The notes under the pieces were generated by a model, which worked only from the letters and a program-made list of their open reading frames with translations, searched no databases and was not told the origin of the DNA. The position numbers and the translations under genes are program-made. From Mannheimia granulomatis (lineage in GTDB: Bacteria; Pseudomonadota; Gammaproteobacteria; Enterobacterales; Pasteurellaceae): a DNA stretch of 64,000 nt. The stretch spans positions 938,501-1,002,500 of the forward strand of contig NZ_CP016614.1 in the NCBI RefSeq assembly GCF_013377255.1. Direction: 5' to 3'. Positions 26,272 to 33,084 of the stretch are shown one piece after another. The first letter of the stretch is position 1. Each line of letters begins with the position of its first letter.

Positions 26272-27129
26272 CTATTTTGCTGAATGAGTCAATAACTCAC
26301 AGGCATAATAAATACCAAAAAGCGTATCCATACCTGAGGAGTGACCAATCTTTTCAAATTGTGTTTGGATGTGAGAAATATTGATAGATTTGCTTTCATT
26401 TAAGTTTAAAAAGTCTAAAACAGTAGCAGAAAATTGTTGCATTAACGCACATTCTAGAAATCTTGCGCTAATAAGATTTGTTTTATCTAGGTTTTGTTGG
26501 ATCTGCTCTGTAAGAGTTTGATAAAAAACGTTTTGCGTCAAGTTCATACGTTGAAAAATTGCTAAAAATCCACAAAGAAAATCATCTCCGCTAGGAGTTA
26601 GTCCAATTCCTAAGCCAATAAATTTTGCCAGTTTGTAAGCAGCATTATACATATCTTTGTTGTGGTAGAGGTTTTGTACCTCGTATAGATATTTTTGGCA
26701 ACTGAACAAAATCAGATCATCAGAACTACCTTTTAGTATCTGTGTGAGTCCTGCTGTATTTGTTTGTTGTAGAATTTGTTGTGCAGTATTAGAATACAGG
26801 GAAAGTAAGTTCTTTTCTGATGGAATACAAGCGGTCAATTTTGAGCAAAAAATTGCACAATTTTGATAATGCAGATTAAGCCGATATTGTTGTTGTGGAA
26901 ATAGTGAAAGTTGTTGAAATTGTGCTACCGATAAACCGGTAATCAAGCTAACCGGTGAAAGATAGCTGCCTTTGGGCTGTAAAGCAAAAATTTTATTGTG
27001 AATCAATAGGTTAATAGTTTTGTTATAGATGGAATGAATATATACAATCGGCATATTTCCAACTAACTCTTGGGCATAATCAGAGGTGGCTGAAAGGGAG
27101 ATGTTTATTATTTGTTCTTTTATATTCAT
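26272..27129 (-). CDS. allH: DUF2877 protein, AllH-like subunit of oxamate carbamoyltransferase
   Basis: This 285-residue protein belongs to the DUF2877 family (E. coli YlbF). In E. coli this protein, FdrA and YlbE have been reported to form oxamate carbamoyltransferase and are now called AllH, AllF and AllG. The most family-like segment is the Gly-rich LAKFIGLGIGLTPSGDDFLCGFLAIFQ near residues 165-195; another is HSSGMDTLFGIYYACELL at the C-terminus. It is transcribed divergently from allB, 124 bases away, while its presumed partners (the AllF-AllG fusion) lie 6 kb off. Subunit role is inferred from family and cluster. Confidence 0.8.
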   Translation of the reverse strand: MNIKEQIINISLSATSDYAQELVGNMPIVYIHSIYNKTINLLIHNKIFALQPKGSYLSPVSLITGLSVAQFQQLSLFPQQQYRLNLHYQNCAIFCSKLTACIPSEKNLLSLYSNTAQQILQQTNTAGLTQILKGSSDDLILFSCQKYLYEVQNLYHNKDMYNAAYKLAKFIGLGIGLTPSGDDFLCGFLAIFQRMNLTQNVFYQTLTEQIQQNLDKTNLISARFLECALMQQFSATVLDFLNLNESKSINISHIQTQFEKIGHSSGMDTLFGIYYACELLTHSAK

Positions 27130-27253
27130 GTTTGTAAAATACCTATTGATTTCGTATGATTTTATTCTTTAGTATAAACAAAGCTTGGAATGATGTTTCA
27201 TATTTTGCATTTTCCTTTCAAACTATCAAAAGTCAATAAAAAGAAGGTTCATT

Positions 27254-28660
27254 ATGTATGATTTAATTGTTAAAAACGGACAATTAGTAACGCCGGATAG
27301 AATTTATCCTGCTACTATTGCAGTGAAAGAGGGAAAGTTTGCAGCATTTTTCTCGCCTGATATAGAAGTTCAAGCCAAAGAAGTTATTGATGCTAAAGGT
27401 AATTTTGTTTATCCCGGGATTATTGACTGCCATGCCCATTTAAATGAACCTGGCTTTGATTATCGAGAAGATTTTGAAACAGGTTCCCGTGCCGCAGTTG
27501 CCGCCGGTTGTACGACGCTCATCGATATGCCTCTGAATAACGATCCTTCCCTCATCAATAAAGATGTCTTTAAATTAAAACACGCCAACGTAAGTAAACA
27601 TTCCTTTATCGACTTTGCCCTTTGGGGCGGTATTGTCGGTGATTATGATGACAGCCCTACTTCAATTAAAAGTAACTCTGCCGATTTAGTCGATCTTGAA
27701 GCTTGCGGTGTTGCTGCCTTCAAAGGCTTTACTTGCCCGAACGGTGATTTATTTCCAACCGTAAATTTAGGCAACGTGCGTAAAGCATTGGAAATTTTAA
27801 AACCGTTTAATGCGTTGTCGGGTTTTCATTGTGAAGAATTTGGTCAGGTAAAAGAGCGTGTTAAAGAGGCAAAGGCGAAAACAGGCTTAACCAATCAAGA
27901 AAAGATCCGTGAATTTTTAGATGCTCACGATGTGTGGGTGGAGTATGTCGCAACTAAAAATATTATTGATATGTCACGTGCAACCGGAGGGCGTGTGCAT
28001 ATTTGCCATGTAACACACCCAATGGTGGCACAACTTGTTAAAGATGCGATTTATGAAGGCTTGCCGGTATCGGGTGAAACTTGCCCACACTATTTAGGCT
28101 TTACCGAAGATTTTGTGTTTGAAAAGGGCGGTCCGGCAAAATGTACCCCTCCGTTGCGTAAAAAAGAAGATATGGAAAAACTTTGGGATTATGTGATTGA
28201 CGGCACGCTTTCTTGCGTGGGTAGCGATCACTCGCCGGCAGCGGATGAAGAAAAAAATAACGAGACTCACGATATCTGGGAGGCTTGGGGTGGTTTAAAC
28301 GGTATTCAATTCTTCTTACCGATGATGTTTGATATGGTCGTTCATCAACGCAAACTTAGCCCAACTTTGATTGCGAAAGTAATGGGTGTGAACCCGGCAA
28401 AATTATTCGGTTTATACGGTCGTAAAGGGGCGTTTGAAATTGGTTTTGATGCGGATATCGTGATTGTCGATCCGGAAAAACCGTGGAAAGTCGAGCAAGA
28501 AAAACTCTTCACTAAAGGTCATGTGACTTGCTTTAACGGTTTAGAAGGAAAAGGTGCAGCAACCCATACCTTTATTCGTGGGCGTTTAGTGGCAGAAAAC
28601 GGTATGTATAAACAAGATGCAATGGGATACGGTGAATTTATTCGTCCGGTCAAACGTTAA
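27254..28660 (+). CDS. allB: Allantoinase (first copy)
   Basis: Allantoinase opens the hydantoin ring of allantoin to allantoate. The 468-residue product is a cyclic amidohydrolase with the binuclear-metal residues visible: HAHLNEP (first His pair), the probable carboxylated Lys in VAAFKGF, GFHCEEF, HICHVTHP, and the catalytic Asp in GSDHSP. It starts a plus-strand run with an NCS1 permease 82 bases downstream, divergent from allH. A second, clearly diverged copy lies at 40511. A paired Haemophilus-type uptake word follows the stop, which is out of character with the rest of the window. A dihydropyrimidinase-like substrate cannot be excluded. Confidence 0.88.
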   Translation: MYDLIVKNGQLVTPDRIYPATIAVKEGKFAAFFSPDIEVQAKEVIDAKGNFVYPGIIDCHAHLNEPGFDYREDFETGSRAAVAAGCTTLIDMPLNNDPSLINKDVFKLKHANVSKHSFIDFALWGGIVGDYDDSPTSIKSNSADLVDLEACGVAAFKGFTCPNGDLFPTVNLGNVRKALEILKPFNALSGFHCEEFGQVKERVKEAKAKTGLTNQEKIREFLDAHDVWVEYVATKNIIDMSRATGGRVHICHVTHPMVAQLVKDAIYEGLPVSGETCPHYLGFTEDFVFEKGGPAKCTPPLRKKEDMEKLWDYVIDGTLSCVGSDHSPAADEEKNNETHDIWEAWGGLNGIQFFLPMMFDMVVHQRKLSPTLIAKVMGVNPAKLFGLYGRKGAFEIGFDADIVIVDPEKPWKVEQEKLFTKGHVTCFNGLEGKGAATHTFIRGRLVAENGMYKQDAMGYGEFIRPVKR

Positions 28661-28666
28661 AGATTT

Positions 28667-28699
28667 AAGTGCGGTCAATTTTTGAAACTGACCGCACTT
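28667..28699. repeat. Inverted pair of Haemophilus-type uptake words
   Basis: AAGTGCGGTCA (28667-28677) and TGACCGCACTT (28689-28699) form a perfect 11-base inverted repeat with an 11-base spacer and a following T-rich run, 7 bases after allB. This is the H. influenzae-type word; elsewhere in the window paired words are of the ACAAGCGGT type. It should also work as a terminator. Confidence 0.85.
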
Positions 28700-28742
28700 T
28701 TATTATTAAAAATAACATTATACGATTTACAGGAGCAACAAC

Positions 28743-30071
28743 ATGTCTGAAAAAAACAATCTACAACCTATTCCGGAAAATAAGCGGATTATGGATCTAC
28801 TTTCTTACCTCTTTCTTTGGCTTGGAGGATGTGTATCTATCGGCACCTTTGCCCTAGGGTCGGGTCAACTAGAAAAAGGGCTAAATTTAACGCAGGCTTT
28901 TGTCGCAATGTTAATTGGTTCGTTATTGCTGATTGTGTGTTTATGTTTAAACGATCAAATGAGCTATAAAAGCGGCGTGCCTTATGCAGTTCAATTAAAA
29001 AGTGCCTTTGGCACAAAAGGCGGTATTTTACCGGCAATGTTACGAGGTGTTCCGGCAATTGTTTGGTACGGGGTGCAAAGCTGGCTAGGTGGCTCAGCAA
29101 TTAACCAAATTTCTATTCTTTTATTTGGTTATGATAACTTAGTTCTTTATTTCTTATTATTCCAATCATTGCAAATTTGGATTTCAACCACTGGTTTCCA
29201 TGGTTTGAAATGGTTAGAAAATATCGGTGCGGTTATTATTATCGCTTCTCTTGCTTATATGTTCTATGTTTGTATGACTAAGTTTGGTGGGCGTATTGAA
29301 GAAAACCTCATCAATAAAGAAGGTACTTGGGGCTTGCCATTTGTGAGTGCAATTGTAGCATTCTTCGGTGTAAATGTACTGGTAATGTTAAACGTAGGCG
29401 ACTATGTTCGTGAATTAAAACCGGGCTATTCTACAGTAAAACGTGGTGTAGTGTATTTCTTAGCAATGGTGCCAACTACCGTATTTATGGGGGTTATAGG
29501 CTTAATGATTTCTTCTGCAACAGGTATTGCTAACCCAATTAATGCCTTTGCACAAGCAGCAGATAATAAATTCTTAGTAGTTATCACATTAATCTTCATT
29601 TTATTTGCTCAAATGACGACTAATTTAGCGAGTAATGTAGTACCGCCTGCTTATGCATTAATGGATGCATTTAAGATCAAACATAAAACTTCCGTTATTC
29701 TTATTGGGCTATTAGCAATTGCAACTTGCCCTTGGTTAATTACCTCCGATGCCTCTTCAAAAGGCGTGGATATTTTCGTCTTAACTTATACGGTGTTCTT
29801 TGGTCCGATTTTCTCTGTGTTATTAGTGGATTATTACATTTTACACAAAGGCAAAATTGATATTGCTGAGTTGTATGATGAAAACGGTAATCGCAAAGGC
29901 GTTAACTGGGCGGCAATTATGGCTATTTCGGTTGGTGCAGTAATTGGTTTATTTAATGCAGATATTTCATTCTTAACAGCAACGATTCCAACTGCATTAG
30001 TTTATTATTTCGGTATGAAATATATGGCATCAAGTGCACGTTTTAGAAAAGGGACGATTTTGGAGAAGTAA
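28743..30071 (+). CDS. NCS1-family permease (allantoin/purine type), first copy
   Basis: The 442-residue product has about twelve membrane spans and belongs to the nucleobase:cation symporter-1 family (cytosine, allantoin, uracil, thiamine carriers). Conserved parts include the N-terminal LGGCVSIGTFALGSGQL, the RGVPAIVWYGVQSWLGG region of span 3 and FAQMTTNLASNVVPPAYALMDAF in span 8. Position directly after allantoinase argues for allantoin uptake. A paralogue at 41896 follows the second allantoinase. It ends convergent with an alpha/beta hydrolase gene, separated by a four-hairpin array. Confidence 0.88.
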   Translation: MSEKNNLQPIPENKRIMDLLSYLFLWLGGCVSIGTFALGSGQLEKGLNLTQAFVAMLIGSLLLIVCLCLNDQMSYKSGVPYAVQLKSAFGTKGGILPAMLRGVPAIVWYGVQSWLGGSAINQISILLFGYDNLVLYFLLFQSLQIWISTTGFHGLKWLENIGAVIIIASLAYMFYVCMTKFGGRIEENLINKEGTWGLPFVSAIVAFFGVNVLVMLNVGDYVRELKPGYSTVKRGVVYFLAMVPTTVFMGVIGLMISSATGIANPINAFAQAADNKFLVVITLIFILFAQMTTNLASNVVPPAYALMDAFKIKHKTSVILIGLLAIATCPWLITSDASSKGVDIFVLTYTVFFGPIFSVLLVDYYILHKGKIDIAELYDENGNRKGVNWAAIMAISVGAVIGLFNADISFLTATIPTALVYYFGMKYMASSARFRKGTILEK

Positions 30072-30082
30072 TCTCTGAATAA

Positions 30083-30187
30083 CCCCATACGAGCCGTATG
30101 GGGGCAATAGACAGAGCCACCTTGTGGCTCAGAAAAATAAGTCCCTGCGGGATTTGGTTTAATTAGCCTAGCACGGCTCGTGCTAGG
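30083..30187 (-). repeat. Polar hairpin array A (four hairpins, follows the hydrolase gene)
   Basis: Four perfect or near-perfect hairpins with 3-base loops: CCCCATACG-AGC (30083-30103), GAGCCAC-CTT (30114-30130), AAGTCCC-TGC (30139-30155), CCTAGCACG-GCT (30167-30187). Read on the minus strand, the order is CCTAGCACG, AAATCCC, GAGCCAC, CCCCATACG, the same order as arrays C and D read on plus. The TAG stop of the minus-strand hydrolase lies inside the last hairpin. Confidence 0.85.
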
Positions 30188-31037
30188 TATTTTGAATAAA
30201 CTCGATGGTTGCCTTCAACAATTCCTGCGTATGCACAGATTGTTCATCACGATCAAAATCGTGGAGGTCGGCAGCAATCACAAAGCGAGTTGGATTGAAT
30301 TTTTCACACAGTGCCTGAAATTCAGCAAATGGCACATCGGGGTCATTGGTTGCGTGAGCAGCAAATATCGGTAGGTTCAATTCAGCCAAGCGTAAGCTGT
30401 AATCAAGGTAGAAGAATTTATCTCTGCCTTGATAAATAAGCGATTTCCATTTGCCTGTTTGACGGGCATAAATATAGGTGCTGAAGTGAGTATTTAATGC
30501 GGCTTCTTGGCTGGGAGTTGTTATCAGTGATTGAAAGGTGCTTTCACTCACTAATGGCAATTTTAAATAATGAGGGCTTGGACTATCAAACCATCCATCG
30601 GTTAAGAAACCATAGCCGTAAAAAGAAATCACGCCCTTGGGCTGAATCAGTTCATCTTGTTGGCTTAATTTGGTGGCAGCTAATAAAGCAAGATAGCCAC
30701 CAGCAGAACGCCCGAAAAGAAAATAGGGAAGCTCAGTTGCAAATTGATTTTGTAACGTTTTTAAAGACAATAAAATGGATTGCATAATTTGTTCAAGCTG
30801 AGCCTGTGGTGCAAGCGGGTAATTTATCGCAAAAATTTGCAAACTTGCTTGAGTAAATTGGTTAAGATGAAGTGCAGGTAAATCCTCTTTACTGCCATAC
30901 AGCAAACCGCCCCCGTGCAAATAGATAAGATTGGCTACAGGTTGGGTTTCATCATCTTGGTAAAGTGTTGCCTCAATAGGCAGTACAGTGTGTTGAATTT
31001 CAATAGAGTTTAGGGTGATTTGTGTCTTTTTCAGCAT
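30183..31037 (-). CDS. Alpha/beta hydrolase, esterase-like, unknown substrate
   Basis: The product (284 residues from ATG 31037) is a cytoplasmic alpha/beta-hydrolase of the HSL/acetylesterase kind. The oxyanion-hole motif is LIYLHGGGLLYGS, the nucleophile elbow FGRSAGGYLALL, the acid probably in HATNDPDVP, and the His in LHDFDRD. I chose ATG 31037 because GAGG lies eight bases before it; the longer frame begins at a TTG. It is the only gene inside the ureide block that points left, and its substrate is unknown. It might act on an ester, amide or ureide intermediate, but nothing in the sequence shows this. Confidence 0.75.
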   Translation of the reverse strand: MLKKTQITLNSIEIQHTVLPIEATLYQDDETQPVANLIYLHGGGLLYGSKEDLPALHLNQFTQASLQIFAINYPLAPQAQLEQIMQSILLSLKTLQNQFATELPYFLFGRSAGGYLALLAATKLSQQDELIQPKGVISFYGYGFLTDGWFDSPSPHYLKLPLVSESTFQSLITTPSQEAALNTHFSTYIYARQTGKWKSLIYQGRDKFFYLDYSLRLAELNLPIFAAHATNDPDVPFAEFQALCEKFNPTRFVIAADLHDFDRDEQSVHTQELLKATIEFIQNT

Positions 31038-31117
31038 AAGGATCCTCAACGGTTTTGTGCATTATAGTACAAGATAAATTCAAGTTATCAAACTCACTTA
31101 AGGTAAAGGAGAATGTC

Positions 31118-31903
31118 ATGGGATATTTGAATGCTCAAACAGGCTATCGCAAAGGATTACTTGAAACACGTTCGGTAGTTCGTAAGAATAACTTTGTGAT
31201 TTTGGAAACGGACGGTTTAGTGAAAAACAGTATTCCAAACTACCATCATTGCGATATTAGTATTTTATCTTCACCAGCATTAGGTGCATCTTTTGCGGAT
31301 TATATCGCAACAGTTCATCCAACGGGTGGCTGTACACAATTAGGGGGTAATGGCATTGAGGTATTTGTCTACTGTGTAAGCGGTCAATTATCGGTAAAAA
31401 ATTGCGATACTGAAGCGACTCTTGAAACCGGAGGCTATATTTTCTCACCTGCTGATAAAGTACTCAGTTTTATTAACCATTCTTCTAGTCCGATTAAAAT
31501 TTATATTCACCGCCGCCGTTATACTCCGCTTGAAGGCCAGCAAGCGAAAACCTACGTCGGCAATGTAAATCAAATAGAATATAGTGAATATGAAGGCATG
31601 AAAACCTGCTTGATTAAAGATTTACTCCCTTCTGCCACCGATTTCGGTTTTGATATGAATATGCACATCTTATTATTTAAGCCGGGTGCTTCACACGGTT
31701 ACATTGAAACCCATTTCCAAGAACACGGAATGCTATTTCTTTCCGGTAAAGGCATGTACCGGTTAGACGATGAATGGATCCCGGTGAAAAAAGATGATTA
31801 TGTCTTTATGGATTCCTATTGCCCACAAGCCTGCTATGCCGTTGGCGATGAAGATTTTGTCTATATTTACTCGAAAGAGTGTAATCGTGATGTAGAACTT
31901 TAA
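31118..31903 (+). CDS. allE: (S)-ureidoglycine aminohydrolase
   Basis: AllE (YlbA) converts (S)-ureidoglycine to (S)-ureidoglycolate and ammonia using Mn2+. The 261-residue bicupin follows E. coli AllE from MGYLNAQTGYRKGLL onward. The C-terminal cupin carries the metal site in PGASHGYIETHFQEHGMLFLSG, and the C-terminus (YIYSKECNRDVEL) is nearly identical to E. coli. I chose ATG 31118 because AAAGGAGA precedes it and conservation begins there. allD follows 21 bases downstream. Confidence 0.95.
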   Translation: MGYLNAQTGYRKGLLETRSVVRKNNFVILETDGLVKNSIPNYHHCDISILSSPALGASFADYIATVHPTGGCTQLGGNGIEVFVYCVSGQLSVKNCDTEATLETGGYIFSPADKVLSFINHSSSPIKIYIHRRRYTPLEGQQAKTYVGNVNQIEYSEYEGMKTCLIKDLLPSATDFGFDMNMHILLFKPGASHGYIETHFQEHGMLFLSGKGMYRLDDEWIPVKKDDYVFMDSYCPQACYAVGDEDFVYIYSKECNRDVEL

Positions 31904-31924
31904 TTTAACGTTGAGGAATTGACT

Positions 31925-32977
31925 ATGAAACTATCAAGAGAAGAATTAAAAGACTTAATGAAAGCCAAATTAATGAAAGCCGGCTTAAACGATCAACACG
32001 CAGAGATTACGGCAGAAATTTTAACTTGGTCGGATGAGAGAGGCTACCACTCCCACGGAGCGGTGCGTATGGAATATTACTGTGAGCGTATCTTCAAAGG
32101 GGGGATTACACACGATCCTAAATTTGAGTGGAAAGAAACCGGCCCAGCATCGGCGATTTTTGAAGGCGATAACGGTTGTGGTTATGTTGCGGCAACCTTT
32201 GCAATGGAAAAAGCCATTGAAATGGCGAAAAAATCAGGTATTGCGATTGTGGGAATCCGTAATATCTCTCACAGTGGTGCGATTGGTTACTATACTGAAA
32301 TGGCGGCAAAAGAGGGATTGCTAGCGATTTCATTCTGCCAATCTGACCCAATGGCGGTTCCTTATGGTGGCTCTGAGCCTTATTATGGTACCAACCCGAT
32401 TTCTTTTGCGGCTCCTGCTGATGAAGGACGAAATGTGGTATTTGATATGGCAACAACGGTTCAGGCATGGGGTAAAATTCTAGATAAACGCTCTCGTGGT
32501 GAATCTATTCCAGATGATTGGGCAGTAGATGCTGAGGGTAATCCGGTTACTGATCCAAACAAAGTCAATGCGTTAGTGCCAATTGCCGGGGCGAAAGGCT
32601 ACGGCTTAATGATGATGGTGGATATTTTCTCCGGTATTTTATTAGGTGTGCCGTTTGGTAAGCACGTTTCATCTATGTACCACGATTTATCGGAAGGTCG
32701 CCGTTTAGGTCAAATGCACATAGTTATTGACCCGGCACGTTTCTGTGGTGCAGAACAATTCCGCGAAAATATGACGCAATCTATCAATGAATTAAATGAA
32801 ATGGCCCCTGCACCTGGCAATGATAAGGTTTATTACCCGGGGCAACGAGCCGAAATGCGTCGTGATAAATATTATGCAACCGGTGGTATTGAAATTGTAG
32901 ACAAAGTGTATGAATATTTAATTAGTGATGATATCCACTTTGATAGATACGACCACAAAAACCGTTTTGCGGATTAA
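31925..32977 (+). CDS. allD: Ureidoglycolate dehydrogenase
   Basis: AllD oxidises (S)-ureidoglycolate to oxalurate with NAD+. The 350-residue product belongs to the malate/L-lactate dehydrogenase (LDH2) family rather than the Rossmann LDHs. It follows E. coli AllD closely: YHSHGAVRMEYYCERI, HSGAIGYY with the catalytic His, FCQSDPMAVPYGG, TFDMATT-like VFDMATTVQAWGK, and GAKGYGLMMMVD. I chose ATG 31925 over a TTG at 31919. Its presence together with the carbamoyltransferase genes shows that ureidoglycolate is sent to oxalurate instead of being cleaved to glyoxylate. Hairpin array B starts 5 bases after the stop. Confidence 0.95.
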   Translation: MKLSREELKDLMKAKLMKAGLNDQHAEITAEILTWSDERGYHSHGAVRMEYYCERIFKGGITHDPKFEWKETGPASAIFEGDNGCGYVAATFAMEKAIEMAKKSGIAIVGIRNISHSGAIGYYTEMAAKEGLLAISFCQSDPMAVPYGGSEPYYGTNPISFAAPADEGRNVVFDMATTVQAWGKILDKRSRGESIPDDWAVDAEGNPVTDPNKVNALVPIAGAKGYGLMMMVDIFSGILLGVPFGKHVSSMYHDLSEGRRLGQMHIVIDPARFCGAEQFRENMTQSINELNEMAPAPGNDKVYYPGQRAEMRRDKYYATGGIEIVDKVYEYLISDDIHFDRYDHKNRFAD

Positions 32978-32982
32978 TCGGA

Positions 32983-33067
32983 TAACTAGGCAGATTATTG
33001 CCTAGTTAAATAAACAAGAGCCACAAAGTGGCTCGGTTCATTTATCCCTATACGGCTCGTATAGGGA
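32983..33067 (+). repeat. Polar hairpin array B (three hairpins, follows allD)
   Basis: TAACTAGGCA/TGCCTAGTTA (32983-33008), GAGCCAC-AAA-GTGGCTC (33018-33034), and TCCCTATACG-GCT-CGTATAGGGA (33045-33067). The AAGTCCC-class hairpin is missing. The last stem has a T:A pair where arrays A and D have C:G, a two-sided change that keeps pairing. Confidence 0.85.
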
Positions 33068-33084
33068 AATAGTAGGGAAATAGA

